NCBI RefSeq assembly: GCF_024128855.1
Contig: NZ_JAMYDV010000008.1
Coordinates: 78,589-142,588 of the forward strand
Direction: 5' to 3'
DNA length: 64,000 nucleotides
Source of the DNA: Rhodovulum tesquicola
GTDB taxonomy: Bacteria; Pseudomonadota; Alphaproteobacteria; Rhodobacterales; Rhodobacteraceae
The position numbers were made by a program, and so were the translations under genes. Below are positions 47,917 through 55,726 of this stretch, one piece after another (the stretch's first letter is position 1; each line of letters starts with the position of its first letter). The notes beneath the pieces were generated by a model. It was not told the DNA's origin. It saw nothing but the letters and a program-made list of their open reading frames with translations, and searched no databases.

Positions 47917-48671
47917 CCGGGCTGATCCTGTCGCATCTGAGCGTCCATCGCGGCCCCTGTCCTGTGGTCGATGACGTTTCGGCCGACCTGCGCCCCGGCG
48001 AATTCGTCGGCCTGATCGGGCCGAACGGTGCGGGCAAGACCACGCTGATGCGCGCAGCCCTTGGCCTGATCCGTCACAGGGGCACATCCTCGCTGGCGCG
48101 GCTGTCGGCGGCGGACCGCGCCCGGACAGCCGCCTGGCTGCCGCAGATGCGCGAAATCGCCTGGCCGGTCAGCGTGGAAACGCTGGTGGGCCTTGGCCGC
48201 ACGCCGCATCTGCGCCCCGGCCAGCGGATGGGCGCGGCCGACCGCGCCGCCATCGCGGATGCGCTGGGCCGGATGGATCTGGCGGGGTTCGAGCATCGCC
48301 GCGCCACCGCGCTGTCGGGCGGCGAACAGGCCCGTGTCCTGATCGCCCGCGCCGTCGCGCAGGAGGCCCCGGTGCTGATCGCCGACGAACCCATCGCCGG
48401 GCTGGACCCCGCCCACCAGATCACCACCATGCGCCTGTTCGCGGGGCTTGCGACCGAGGGGCGTCTGGTCGTCGCGGCGCTGCACGATCTGGGCCTTGCC
48501 GCGCGGTTCTGCACCCGGCTTCTGGTGCTGCATCGCGGCCGGCTGGAAGAGGACGGCCCGCCCGGCGAGGTGCTGACCGCGCCAACGCTCGCCCGCGTCT
48601 TCGGGCTGCGCGCCTATCTGGCCGACACGCCCGAGGGGCCCATCGTCCAGCCGGTCGAGGTGGTGACATGA
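47913..48671 (+). CDS. btuD: ABC transporter ATP-binding protein, probable B12 uptake
   Basis: A 252-residue ATPase. Walker A GPNGAGKTT is at 36-44, the signature LSGGEQARVLIARAV follows, and Walker B is PVLIADEPIAGLDP. Switch histidine is in ALHDLGLAARFC. It powers the BtuC-like permease, with which it overlaps by 4 bases; its stop overlaps btuF by 4 bases. Confidence 0.9.
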   Translation: MTGLILSHLSVHRGPCPVVDDVSADLRPGEFVGLIGPNGAGKTTLMRAALGLIRHRGTSSLARLSAADRARTAAWLPQMREIAWPVSVETLVGLGRTPHLRPGQRMGAADRAAIADALGRMDLAGFEHRRATALSGGEQARVLIARAVAQEAPVLIADEPIAGLDPAHQITTMRLFAGLATEGRLVVAALHDLGLAARFCTRLLVLHRGRLEEDGPPGEVLTAPTLARVFGLRAYLADTPEGPIVQPVEVVT

Positions 48672-49462
48672 CCCGCCGCTTCCCGCCCGAGCGCATCGTC
48701 TGCCTGACCGAGGAAACGGTCGAGACGCTTTATCTGCTGGGTCAGGATCACCGGATCGTGGGCGTCACCGGCTATGCCGTCCGCCCCGCGCGCGTGCGTC
48801 GGGAAAAGCCGCGGGTGGGGGCGTTCTCGTCGGCCGACCTGCCGAAGATCCTCGCGCTCGATCCCGATCTGGTGCTGACCTTCTCGGACATCCAGCACGA
48901 GATTGCGGCCGGGCTGATCCGGGCGGGGATCGCGGTGCATGCCTTCAACCAGCGCGATGTGGCGGGCATCCTCGCCATGATCCGCTTTCTCGGCGCGCTG
49001 ACCGGCGTGCCCGACCGGGCCGAGGCGCTGGCGGCGGGCTATCAGGCGCGGCTCGACGCCCTGCGCGCCGCCCCGCGCCCCCACCGCCCGCGCGTCTATT
49101 TCGAGGAATGGGACGAGCCGCGCCTGTCCGGCGTGGGCTGGGTGTCCGACCTGATCGGGATCGCCGGGGGCGAGGATGTTTTCGCCCATCTCGCCAGGCG
49201 GCAGGCCGCGAAGGATCGGGTGGTCACGGATGTCGAGGTGATCGCCGCCGCGCCCGAAGTGATCCTCGGCTCGTGGTGCGGCAAGAAGCTGCGCCCCGAG
49301 AAGATCGCCGCGCGGCCCGGCTGGGACAGCGTCCCGGCGGTGCGCGGGGCCCGCAACCACGAGATCAAGGCGCCGCTGATCCTCTCGCCCGGCCCCGCGG
49401 CGCTGACCGAGGGGCTGGAGGCGATATGCACCGCGCTCCGGGGCGCGGAAGGAGGTCGATGA
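48668..49462 (+). CDS. btuF: BtuF-like cobalamin-binding protein without signal peptide
   Basis: A 264-residue helical-backbone binding protein (BtuF/FhuD fold). Blocks are PERIVCLTEETVETLYLLGQ, PKILALDPDLVLTF and AFNQRDVAGILAMIRFLGAL. It starts MTRRFPPERIVCL, directly with the first strand, and has no signal peptide or lipobox; no in-frame upstream extension is likely because it overlaps btuD. So either it is cytoplasmic or exported another way. Its ligand is inferred from the riboswitch. Confidence 0.85.
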   Translation: MTRRFPPERIVCLTEETVETLYLLGQDHRIVGVTGYAVRPARVRREKPRVGAFSSADLPKILALDPDLVLTFSDIQHEIAAGLIRAGIAVHAFNQRDVAGILAMIRFLGALTGVPDRAEALAAGYQARLDALRAAPRPHRPRVYFEEWDEPRLSGVGWVSDLIGIAGGEDVFAHLARRQAAKDRVVTDVEVIAAAPEVILGSWCGKKLRPEKIAARPGWDSVPAVRGARNHEIKAPLILSPGPAALTEGLEAICTALRGAEGGR

Positions 49463-50082
49463 TGGAGGCGATTGCCCTGTTCCTTGAACGCGGCGGCCCG
49501 GCGATCTGGGCCATCGCGGCGCTGTCGGTGGTGACGCTGGCGCTGATCCTGTGGAAGCTGTGGCGCCTTGCCCTGCTGGGCGCCTTTGCGGGCCAGCGCG
49601 CCGAACGCGCCGTCGCGCTCTGGCAACAGGGCGCGCGCGACGAGGCGGCGGCGACCGTCGCGGGCCGGGTGGGGCTGCGTGCCCGGCTGGTGCGTGCCGC
49701 GATCGGGGCGCTGGGCTCGGACCTGCCCGAGGCCAAGGCCCGCGAGGAAACCACCCGCATCGCCCGCCGCCTGCTGGCCGAGGCGCGCGCGGGGATAAGG
49801 GCGCTGGAGCTGATCTCGGTGATCGCGCCGCTGCTGGGGCTTCTGGGCACGGTCATGGGCATGATCGAGGCGTTCCAGGCGCTGGAATCCTCTGGCGCCG
49901 CCGCGGACCCGTCCGACCTGGCCGGGGGCATCTGGGCGGCGCTGCTGACCACCGCCGCGGGCATGGCCGTGGCGATCCCCGCCGCGATGGCCGTCACCTG
50001 GTTCGAGGCCATCGCCGACAGCGCCCGGGCCGATATGGAGGATCTGGCGACGCGGCTGTTCCTGGCCGGGGGGGCGCGCTGA
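49459..50082 (+). CDS. exbB: ExbB/TolQ/MotA-family proton channel
   Basis: A 207-residue protein with three membrane helices. The proton-channel block LLGLLGTVMGMIEAFQALES and the C-terminal helix block LAGGIWAALLTTAAGMAVAIPAA match ExbB. ExbB forms a pentamer around ExbD and energises TonB. Two adjacent ATGs exist (49459 and 49462); GGAGG spacing favours the second, but the overlap with the btuF stop suits either. Confidence 0.93.
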   Translation: MMEAIALFLERGGPAIWAIAALSVVTLALILWKLWRLALLGAFAGQRAERAVALWQQGARDEAAATVAGRVGLRARLVRAAIGALGSDLPEAKAREETTRIARRLLAEARAGIRALELISVIAPLLGLLGTVMGMIEAFQALESSGAAADPSDLAGGIWAALLTTAAGMAVAIPAAMAVTWFEAIADSARADMEDLATRLFLAGGAR

Positions 50083-50462
50083 TGTTCGCCTTCGGCACGC
50101 CCCGCCGCATCCGCCGCCCCAGCCTGACGCCGATGATCGACGTGGTCTTCCTGTTGTTGGTGTTCTTCATGATCGCCGCCCGCTTCGGCCCGCTTTCGGG
50201 GCTGGAGCTGACCCCGGCCACGGCTGCCCCGGCCGAATGGCAGGGCCCGCCCCGGCTGGTCGAGGTGGCGCCCGGCGGGCTGCGGCTGAACGGTGTCGCG
50301 ATGGACCTGCCCGCCCTGGCCGCGGCGCTGGGCCGGCTGACCGGCAGCCCCGCCGATCCGGTGCTGATCCGCCCGCGCGACGGGGTTGCCCTTCAGGCCC
50401 TTGTCGATGCGATGGAGGAGCTGGCGGGCGCGGGCTTCTCCGGTCTGGTGCTGGTGGAGTAG
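50082..50462 (+). CDS. exbD: ExbD, canonical copy (Asp present)
   Basis: A 126-residue protein with one membrane helix and a periplasmic domain. The helix carries the essential proton-binding aspartate at D20 (LTPMIDVVFLLLVFF), equivalent to E. coli ExbD D25. The periplasmic domain ends FSGLVLVE. It overlaps the exbB stop by one base. Confidence 0.92.
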   Translation: MFAFGTPRRIRRPSLTPMIDVVFLLLVFFMIAARFGPLSGLELTPATAAPAEWQGPPRLVEVAPGGLRLNGVAMDLPALAAALGRLTGSPADPVLIRPRDGVALQALVDAMEELAGAGFSGLVLVE

Positions 50463-50467
50463 GGGCG

Positions 50468-50848
50468 ATGTTCGACTTCGACACTCCCGCCCCGCGCGCC
50501 AGGGCCGAAAGTATCGTTCCGATGATAAACGTGGTCTTCCTGCTGCTGATCTTCTTCCTGATGAGCGCCCGGATCGCTCCGCCCGAACCCTTCGAGACCA
50601 CGCCGCTCCGCGCCGCGGCGCAGGATCCGCTTGCGGGCGACACGCTTTACCTGTCCGCCGACGGGGCGCTGGCCTATGGCGCGGCGCGGGGCGAGGCGGT
50701 CTTTGCCGCGCTGGCCGCCCGCGACCCCGTCCAGCCGCTGGTGATCCGCGCCGATGCAGGCGTCGAGGCCGCGGCGCTGGCAAGGCTGGCGGCGCGGCTT
50801 GCGGCCGAGGGGCAGGGCGCGTTGCGCCTGCAAACGGTGCCGCGATGA
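50468..50848 (+). CDS. exbD: ExbD paralog with Asn at the proton-binding position
   Basis: A second 126-residue ExbD, 5 bases after the first, with the same layout. In the membrane helix the essential Asp is Asn (N21, in IVPMINVVFLLLIFF); the codon is AAC. The rest of the helix is well conserved, which argues against simple decay. Since ExbD acts as a dimer inside an ExbB pentamer, an Asp/Asn heterodimer would make an asymmetric motor. The role is not known. Confidence 0.9.
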   Translation: MFDFDTPAPRARAESIVPMINVVFLLLIFFLMSARIAPPEPFETTPLRAAAQDPLAGDTLYLSADGALAYGAARGEAVFAALAARDPVQPLVIRADAGVEAAALARLAARLAAEGQGALRLQTVPR

Positions 50849-51762
50849 GACGGCTGGCCGAGTTGTCGGTCTTCCTGCCGCTGGCCGCGGGGCTGCATGT
50901 GGCGGCGTTCGGCCTTGCCGCCGGGCCGCAAGGCGCACCCGGGGGCGGGGGTGGCGAGGGGGGGGCTGCGCTGGTGACGCTGGCGGCCGCCCCGCCCGCG
51001 CTGTCGCGCCTCGCCGAGGAATGGACCGCGCCGCCCGAGGTCCAGACCGCCGCGCCCGAGCCCGTCGTCCCGACGCATGTCACCGCGCCGCGCAGCCCCG
51101 ACCCCGAGGCCCGCCCGGCCCCGCCCGTCGCCCTGCCGTCGCCCGAGGCCCCCGGCGCGGATGCCGCACCCGCCGCGCTTTCCCCGCCGCCCGCAATCGC
51201 GCCGCCCCCGGCCGAGACGGCCATCCTGGCCGTCCCGCCCGCACCGGGCCGGGCCGATGACGCGCCGCTGCCGCCCGACATGCCCCCGCGTCCCGAGGGG
51301 CTGCGCGCGCCGGATGCGCCCCCGGTCGAGCCGCCGATGGCTGCCCCGCGCCCCGAACGCCGTCCCGAAGCGGCACCGCCGCCCGCCCCGGCCCAGACCG
51401 CCCGGGGCACCGAGCGCGCGCCGCAGGCCGGCGCGCCTGCCCGCGCCGCGCCCGCCCTGTCAGAGGCCGCTGCCCGCGCGCTGCATGCCGAATGGGGCGG
51501 GCGGATCCTTGCCCGGGTCAGCCGGGTCCACCGCTACCCGCGCGAGACCCGCGCGACCGGCCGGGCGCTGGTCGAACTGGTGGTGACGCGCGAGGGCGCG
51601 CTGGTCTCGGCGCGGCTGGTGCAAAGCGCGGGCGATCCCGCGCTGGACCGCGCGGCGCTGGCTGCTGTCCGCCGCGCCGGGCCGTTTCCGACCGCGCCAA
51701 GGGGGCTGGACCGCGCCAGCTACAGCTTCACCCTGCCGCTGAAATTCGACGGAAGACGCTGA
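50845..51762 (+). CDS. tonB: TonB-family energy transducer
   Basis: A 305-residue protein: one N-terminal membrane helix (about residues 7-27), a long Pro/Ala/Glu-rich spacer to about residue 200, and a C-terminal TonB domain (RILARVSRVHRYPRETRATG, LVELVVTREGAL, YSFTLPLKF). It links the Exb motor to outer-membrane receptors. It overlaps exbD2 by 4 bases. No TonB-dependent receptor gene is adjacent. Confidence 0.93.
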   Translation: MRRLAELSVFLPLAAGLHVAAFGLAAGPQGAPGGGGGEGGAALVTLAAAPPALSRLAEEWTAPPEVQTAAPEPVVPTHVTAPRSPDPEARPAPPVALPSPEAPGADAAPAALSPPPAIAPPPAETAILAVPPAPGRADDAPLPPDMPPRPEGLRAPDAPPVEPPMAAPRPERRPEAAPPPAPAQTARGTERAPQAGAPARAAPALSEAAARALHAEWGGRILARVSRVHRYPRETRATGRALVELVVTREGALVSARLVQSAGDPALDRAALAAVRRAGPFPTAPRGLDRASYSFTLPLKFDGRR

Positions 51763-51779
51763 TCCCCGCAGCGCGTCCG

Positions 51780-51804
51780 CTGTTTCTTCTTGGAAAAAAT
51801 ACCC
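51780..51804 (-). repeat. Dispersed intergenic motif GGGTATTTTTNCCAAGAAG, copy 2
   Basis: Reads on the minus strand GGGTATTTTTTCCAAGAAGA, then AACAG, matching copy 1 at 6272-6298 with one substitution and a 2-base gap. It lies just after the hairpin that follows fdsD. Confidence 0.55.
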
Positions 51805-51826
51805 GAACCGGCCCGGAACGGGCCGG
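51794..51826 (-). terminator. Hairpin and T-tract ending the fds operon
   Basis: Directly after the fdsD stop on the minus strand, an 8-bp perfect stem (CCGGCCCG/CGGGCCGG) with a 3-base loop is followed 8 bases later by six T residues. The T-tract belongs to the dispersed motif. The gap before the T-tract is longer than ideal, so strength is uncertain. Confidence 0.55.
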
Positions 51827-52048
51827 CTACGCCGCTTGGGGCCGGCGAATCCGTTCCGCCGCGCGCAGTACCCGCGGCGAGATATCCGGCGCACCGGCTT
51901 CGGCCAGCGCCAGCAGTTGCGCCCGCATCCCCGGCCCCCAGAAGGCGTCGATATGTTCGGCGATTGCGGCCACCGCCTCGTCTTCGGGCCGCCGGGCAAA
52001 GGCGGTGGCGATCTGGTTGGCCATGTAGATCAGTTTCTCAGGCGTCAT
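51827..52048 (-). CDS. fdsD: Formate dehydrogenase delta subunit
   Basis: A 73-residue subunit of NAD-dependent formate dehydrogenase. The opening MTPEKLIYMANQIATAF and the block VAAIAEHIDAFWGPGMRAQL are diagnostic of FdsD. In Rhodobacter capsulatus this small subunit is needed for active-enzyme assembly. It overlaps fdhD by 11 bases. Confidence 0.93.
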   Translation of the reverse strand: MTPEKLIYMANQIATAFARRPEDEAVAAIAEHIDAFWGPGMRAQLLALAEAGAPDISPRVLRAAERIRRPQAA

Positions 52049-52859
52049 GGGGAACCTCTGTCAATGCGATCCGGTCGGGATGGGTGTGGATGTCGAAGCC
52101 CGCGCCACGGGCGCGCGCGATCAGGGTCAGCCCCGCCGCCTCGGCCGCCGCGGCGGCGCGGTCGGTGGGGGCGGAAACGGCGATCAGGATGGGCGCGCGG
52201 GCCAGAACCGCCTTCTGGACCAGTTCGATCGAAACGCGCGAGGTCATCACGATCGCGCCGCCCGAGGCATCCCGCCCGGCCCGCGCCAGCGCGCCGAAAA
52301 GCTTGTCGAGCGCGTTGTGCCGCCCCACATCCTCGCGCGCGAGGACCAGCCCTTCGCCGGGCGTCCAGAACCCCGCCGCATGCATCGCCCGCGTTTCGGC
52401 ATGCAGCGGCTGGGCCAGCGCCAGCGCGGTGATCGCCCGGGCGATGTCGCCCTCGGCCAGCCGCACCCCGCCGGGCGGCAGCGTGGGCAGGGGGCGGGTG
52501 GCCTCTTTCAGGCTGTCGATGCCGCACAATCCGCAGCCCACCGGCCCCGCCATCGCGCGGCGCCGCTCCAGCAGCCGCGCGCCCAGCCCCGCGGCAAGCC
52601 AGATGCGCAGCTCGATCCCCTCGGCGTGGTCCACCCGTTCGATCCGCTCGATCTGGCCGGGTGCCGTGACGATGCCCTCGGACAGCGAAAAGCCCAGCGC
52701 GAAATCCTCCAGATCCCCAGGGCTGGCCAGCATCACCGCATGGGTGGTCCCGTCATAGGTCAGCGCCACCGGCACCTCGCGGGCAAGGTTGCGGCCCGCC
52801 CGTTCGGCCGCGCCGGGACCCACGGCCAGCGCCGTGGTTCTGGTGGCGCCCCCGCTCAT
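52038..52859 (-). CDS. fdhD: Formate dehydrogenase accessory sulfurtransferase FdhD (FdsC)
   Basis: A 273-residue protein that transfers sulfur to the molybdenum cofactor of formate dehydrogenase. The Cys pair is in VGCGLCGIDSL (C-G-L-C), and blocks EVPVALTYDGTTHAVML, EDVGRHNALDKLFG and GGAIVMTSRVSIELVQKA are family features. It is coupled to fdsA by a 4-base overlap. Confidence 0.95.
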   Translation of the reverse strand: MSGGATRTTALAVGPGAAERAGRNLAREVPVALTYDGTTHAVMLASPGDLEDFALGFSLSEGIVTAPGQIERIERVDHAEGIELRIWLAAGLGARLLERRRAMAGPVGCGLCGIDSLKEATRPLPTLPPGGVRLAEGDIARAITALALAQPLHAETRAMHAAGFWTPGEGLVLAREDVGRHNALDKLFGALARAGRDASGGAIVMTSRVSIELVQKAVLARAPILIAVSAPTDRAAAAAEAAGLTLIARARGAGFDIHTHPDRIALTEVPHDA

Positions 52860-55726
52860 TCCGCTGCCGGAAGGATGCGCCGGGCGGCGCGGGCGCGCTC
52901 GGCATAGGTCTGCTGCCAGTCCGAGGGGCCGTTGGTCTGCGCCACCTGCACTGCCGTCACCTTGTATTCCGGGCAGTTCGTGGCCCAGTCGGAATAGTCC
53001 GAGGTGACGACATTGGCCTGCGTCTCGGGGTGGTGGAAGGTGGTATAGACCACGCCCGGGCTGACGCGGTCGGACAGCGTCGCCCTCAGCGTCGTCTCGC
53101 CCGAGCGCGAGGCCAGCCGCACCCAGTCGCCCTCCTTGATGCCGCGGGTTTCGGCATCGTGGGGGTGGATTTCCAGAACGTCCGCCTCGTGCCAGATGGT
53201 GTTCGCCGTCCGCCGGGTCTGGGCGCCGACATTGTATTGCGACAGGATCCGCCCCGTGGTCAGCAACAGCGGATAGCGCGGCCCGGTGCGCTCGTCGGTC
53301 GGCACATAGTCGGTGACCACGAACAGCCCCTTGCCCCGGACGAACCCGCCTTCATGCATGATCGGGGTGCCAAGCGGCGCCGCCGCGTTGCAGGGCCATT
53401 GCACCGAGCCCTCGCGTTCCAGCAACTCATAGGACACCCCCGCGAAGCTGGGCGTGGTCGCGGCGATCTCGGCCATGATCTCGGCGGGGTGGGCATAGGC
53501 CCAGCCCGCGCCCATCGCATTTGCCAGCGCCTGCGTCACCTCCCAGTCGGCCAGCCCGTTCAGGGGCGCCTTCACCCGGCGGACGCGGTTGATCCGGCGT
53601 TCGGCATTGGTGAAGGTCCCGTCCTTTTCCAGGAAGGTCGAGCCGGGCAGGAAGACATGCGCGTAATTCGCGGTCTCGTTCAGGAACAGGTCGTGGACCA
53701 CCACGCAGTCCATCGCCGCCAGCCCCGAGGCCACATGCTTCGTGTCCGGGTCCGATTGCAGGATGTCCTCGCCCTGGATGTAGATGCCCTTGAAGGTTCC
53801 CCCCACGGCCGCATCCAGCATGTTGGGGATCCTCAGCCCCGGTTCGTCCGAGATCGTGACGTTCCAGAGCCTTTCGTACATCCCGCGCGCGTCCGCGTCA
53901 TGGACATGGCGGTAGCCCGGCAATTCATGCGGGAAGCTTCCCATGTCGCAGGACCCCTGCACGTTGTTCTGGCCCCTCAGCGGGTTCACGCCGACGCCGG
54001 GGCGGCCGATATTGCCGGTCGCCATGGCAAGGTTGGCGATCGCCATCACCGTGGTCGAGCCCTGGGAATGCTCGGTCACGCCGAGGCCGTAATAGATCGC
54101 CGCATTGCCGCCCGTGGCATAAAGCCGGGCGGCGGCGCGCAGCTCGGCGGCGGGCACGCCGGTCAGCTGTTCGGTCGCCTCGGGGCTGTGGCGGCCCTCG
54201 GCGACGAAGCCTGCCCAGTCCTGATAGGCGTCCAGCTCGCAGCGTTCACGGATGAAGGCATCGTCGGTCAGCCCCTCGGTCACGATGACATGGGCCATGG
54301 CGGTCAGCAGAACGACATTGGTGCCCGGCCGCAGCGGCAGGTGATGGGCGGCACGGACATGCGGCCCGCGCACGAGGTCGATCCGGCGCGGATCGGCCAC
54401 GATCAGCCTTGCCCCCTGCCGCAGCCGTTTCTTCAGGCGACTTGCAAAGACCGGGTGCCCGTCGGTCGGGTTCGCGCCGATCACCAGCACCACATCGGCC
54501 TGTTCGACGCTGTCGAAATCCTGCGTCCCCGCCGATGTGCCGAGCGTCGTCTTGAGGCCATAGCCCGTGGGCGAATGGCAGACCCGCGCGCAGGTATCGA
54601 CATTGTTGTTGCCGAAGACCTGCCGGATCAGCTTCTGCACGAGGAAGGTTTCCTCGTTCGTGCAGCGCGACGAGGTGATGCCGCCGATGGCGCCGATCCC
54701 GTGTTGCTGCTGGATCGCGCGGAATTTCTGCGCGGTGAAGGCAAGGGCGTCCTGCCAGCTTACCTCGCGCCATGGCTCGTCGATCGAGTCGCGGATCATC
54801 GGGTTGAGGATGCGGTCGGGGTGCGTTGCATAGCCGTACGCGAAGCGGCCCTTGACGCAGCTATGCCCGCGGTTCGCCTTGCCGTCCTTGGCGGGGACCA
54901 TGCGCACGACCTGATCGCCCTTCATCTCGGCGCGGAAATTGCAGCCGACCCCGCAATAGGCGCAGGTGGTGACCACGGCGCGGTCGGGCGTGCCCATTTC
55001 GATGACGGATTTCTCCTGCAAGGTGGCGGTCGGGCAGGCCTGCACGCAGGCCCCGCAACTGACGCAATCCGAGGACAGGAAATCGCTGCCGCCTGCCGAG
55101 ATCCGCGCCTCGAACCCGCGGCCCTCGACGGTCAGGGCAAAGGTTCCCTGCACCTCTTCGCAGGCGCGGACGCAGCGGTAGCAGGCGATGCATTTCGCGG
55201 GGTCATAGGTGAAATAGGGATTGGTCTCGTCATTGGGCATGTAGCGCGGGTTTGCCTCGCCGTTCTGGCGCGTCTCGAAATGGTTGGCGCCGGGTGCATA
55301 GCGCACGTCGCGCAGGCCCACCGCGCCCGCCATGTCCTGCAACTGGCAATCGCCGTTGGCGGCGCAGGTCAGGCAGTCGAGCGGGTGATCCGAGATGTAA
55401 AGCTCCATCACGCCGCGGCGCAGTTTCGCCACCCTGGGCGTCTGGGTGTGGACCTTCATGCCCGGCGCAACGGGCGTGGTGCAGGAGGCGGGCGTGCCGC
55501 GGCGGCCCTCGATTTCCACCAGGCACAGCCGGCAGGACCCGATCGGTTCCACGCTGTCGGTGGCACACAGCTTGGGGATCTCGATGCCCAGTTCCGCCGC
55601 GGCCCGCATGACCGAGGTGCCCTCGGGCACCGTCACCTCGAAGCCGTCGATGCTCAGCGTCACGGTCCGGTCGGACCGGCGCGCGGGGGTGCCGAAATCG
55701 GCATCGGGGAGGATGAAGTCCTTCAT
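52856..55726 (-). CDS. fdsA: NAD-dependent formate dehydrogenase alpha subunit (molybdopterin)
   Basis: A 956-residue catalytic subunit oxidising formate to CO2. Domains in order are: [2Fe-2S] (C54, C65, C68, C82), a His/Cys cluster (H114, C118, C121, C127), two [4Fe-4S] sites (C179, C182, C185, C189; C221, C224, C227, C231), the molybdopterin domain with its own cluster (C255, C258, C262, C290), and the Mo-dinucleotide domain. The active-site cysteine is C383 followed by His (RVCHSPTGYG). It overlaps fdsB and fdhD by 4 bases each. Confidence 0.97.
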   Translation of the reverse strand: MKDFILPDADFGTPARRSDRTVTLSIDGFEVTVPEGTSVMRAAAELGIEIPKLCATDSVEPIGSCRLCLVEIEGRRGTPASCTTPVAPGMKVHTQTPRVAKLRRGVMELYISDHPLDCLTCAANGDCQLQDMAGAVGLRDVRYAPGANHFETRQNGEANPRYMPNDETNPYFTYDPAKCIACYRCVRACEEVQGTFALTVEGRGFEARISAGGSDFLSSDCVSCGACVQACPTATLQEKSVIEMGTPDRAVVTTCAYCGVGCNFRAEMKGDQVVRMVPAKDGKANRGHSCVKGRFAYGYATHPDRILNPMIRDSIDEPWREVSWQDALAFTAQKFRAIQQQHGIGAIGGITSSRCTNEETFLVQKLIRQVFGNNNVDTCARVCHSPTGYGLKTTLGTSAGTQDFDSVEQADVVLVIGANPTDGHPVFASRLKKRLRQGARLIVADPRRIDLVRGPHVRAAHHLPLRPGTNVVLLTAMAHVIVTEGLTDDAFIRERCELDAYQDWAGFVAEGRHSPEATEQLTGVPAAELRAAARLYATGGNAAIYYGLGVTEHSQGSTTVMAIANLAMATGNIGRPGVGVNPLRGQNNVQGSCDMGSFPHELPGYRHVHDADARGMYERLWNVTISDEPGLRIPNMLDAAVGGTFKGIYIQGEDILQSDPDTKHVASGLAAMDCVVVHDLFLNETANYAHVFLPGSTFLEKDGTFTNAERRINRVRRVKAPLNGLADWEVTQALANAMGAGWAYAHPAEIMAEIAATTPSFAGVSYELLEREGSVQWPCNAAAPLGTPIMHEGGFVRGKGLFVVTDYVPTDERTGPRYPLLLTTGRILSQYNVGAQTRRTANTIWHEADVLEIHPHDAETRGIKEGDWVRLASRSGETTLRATLSDRVSPGVVYTTFHHPETQANVVTSDYSDWATNCPEYKVTAVQVAQTNGPSDWQQTYAERARAARRILPAAE

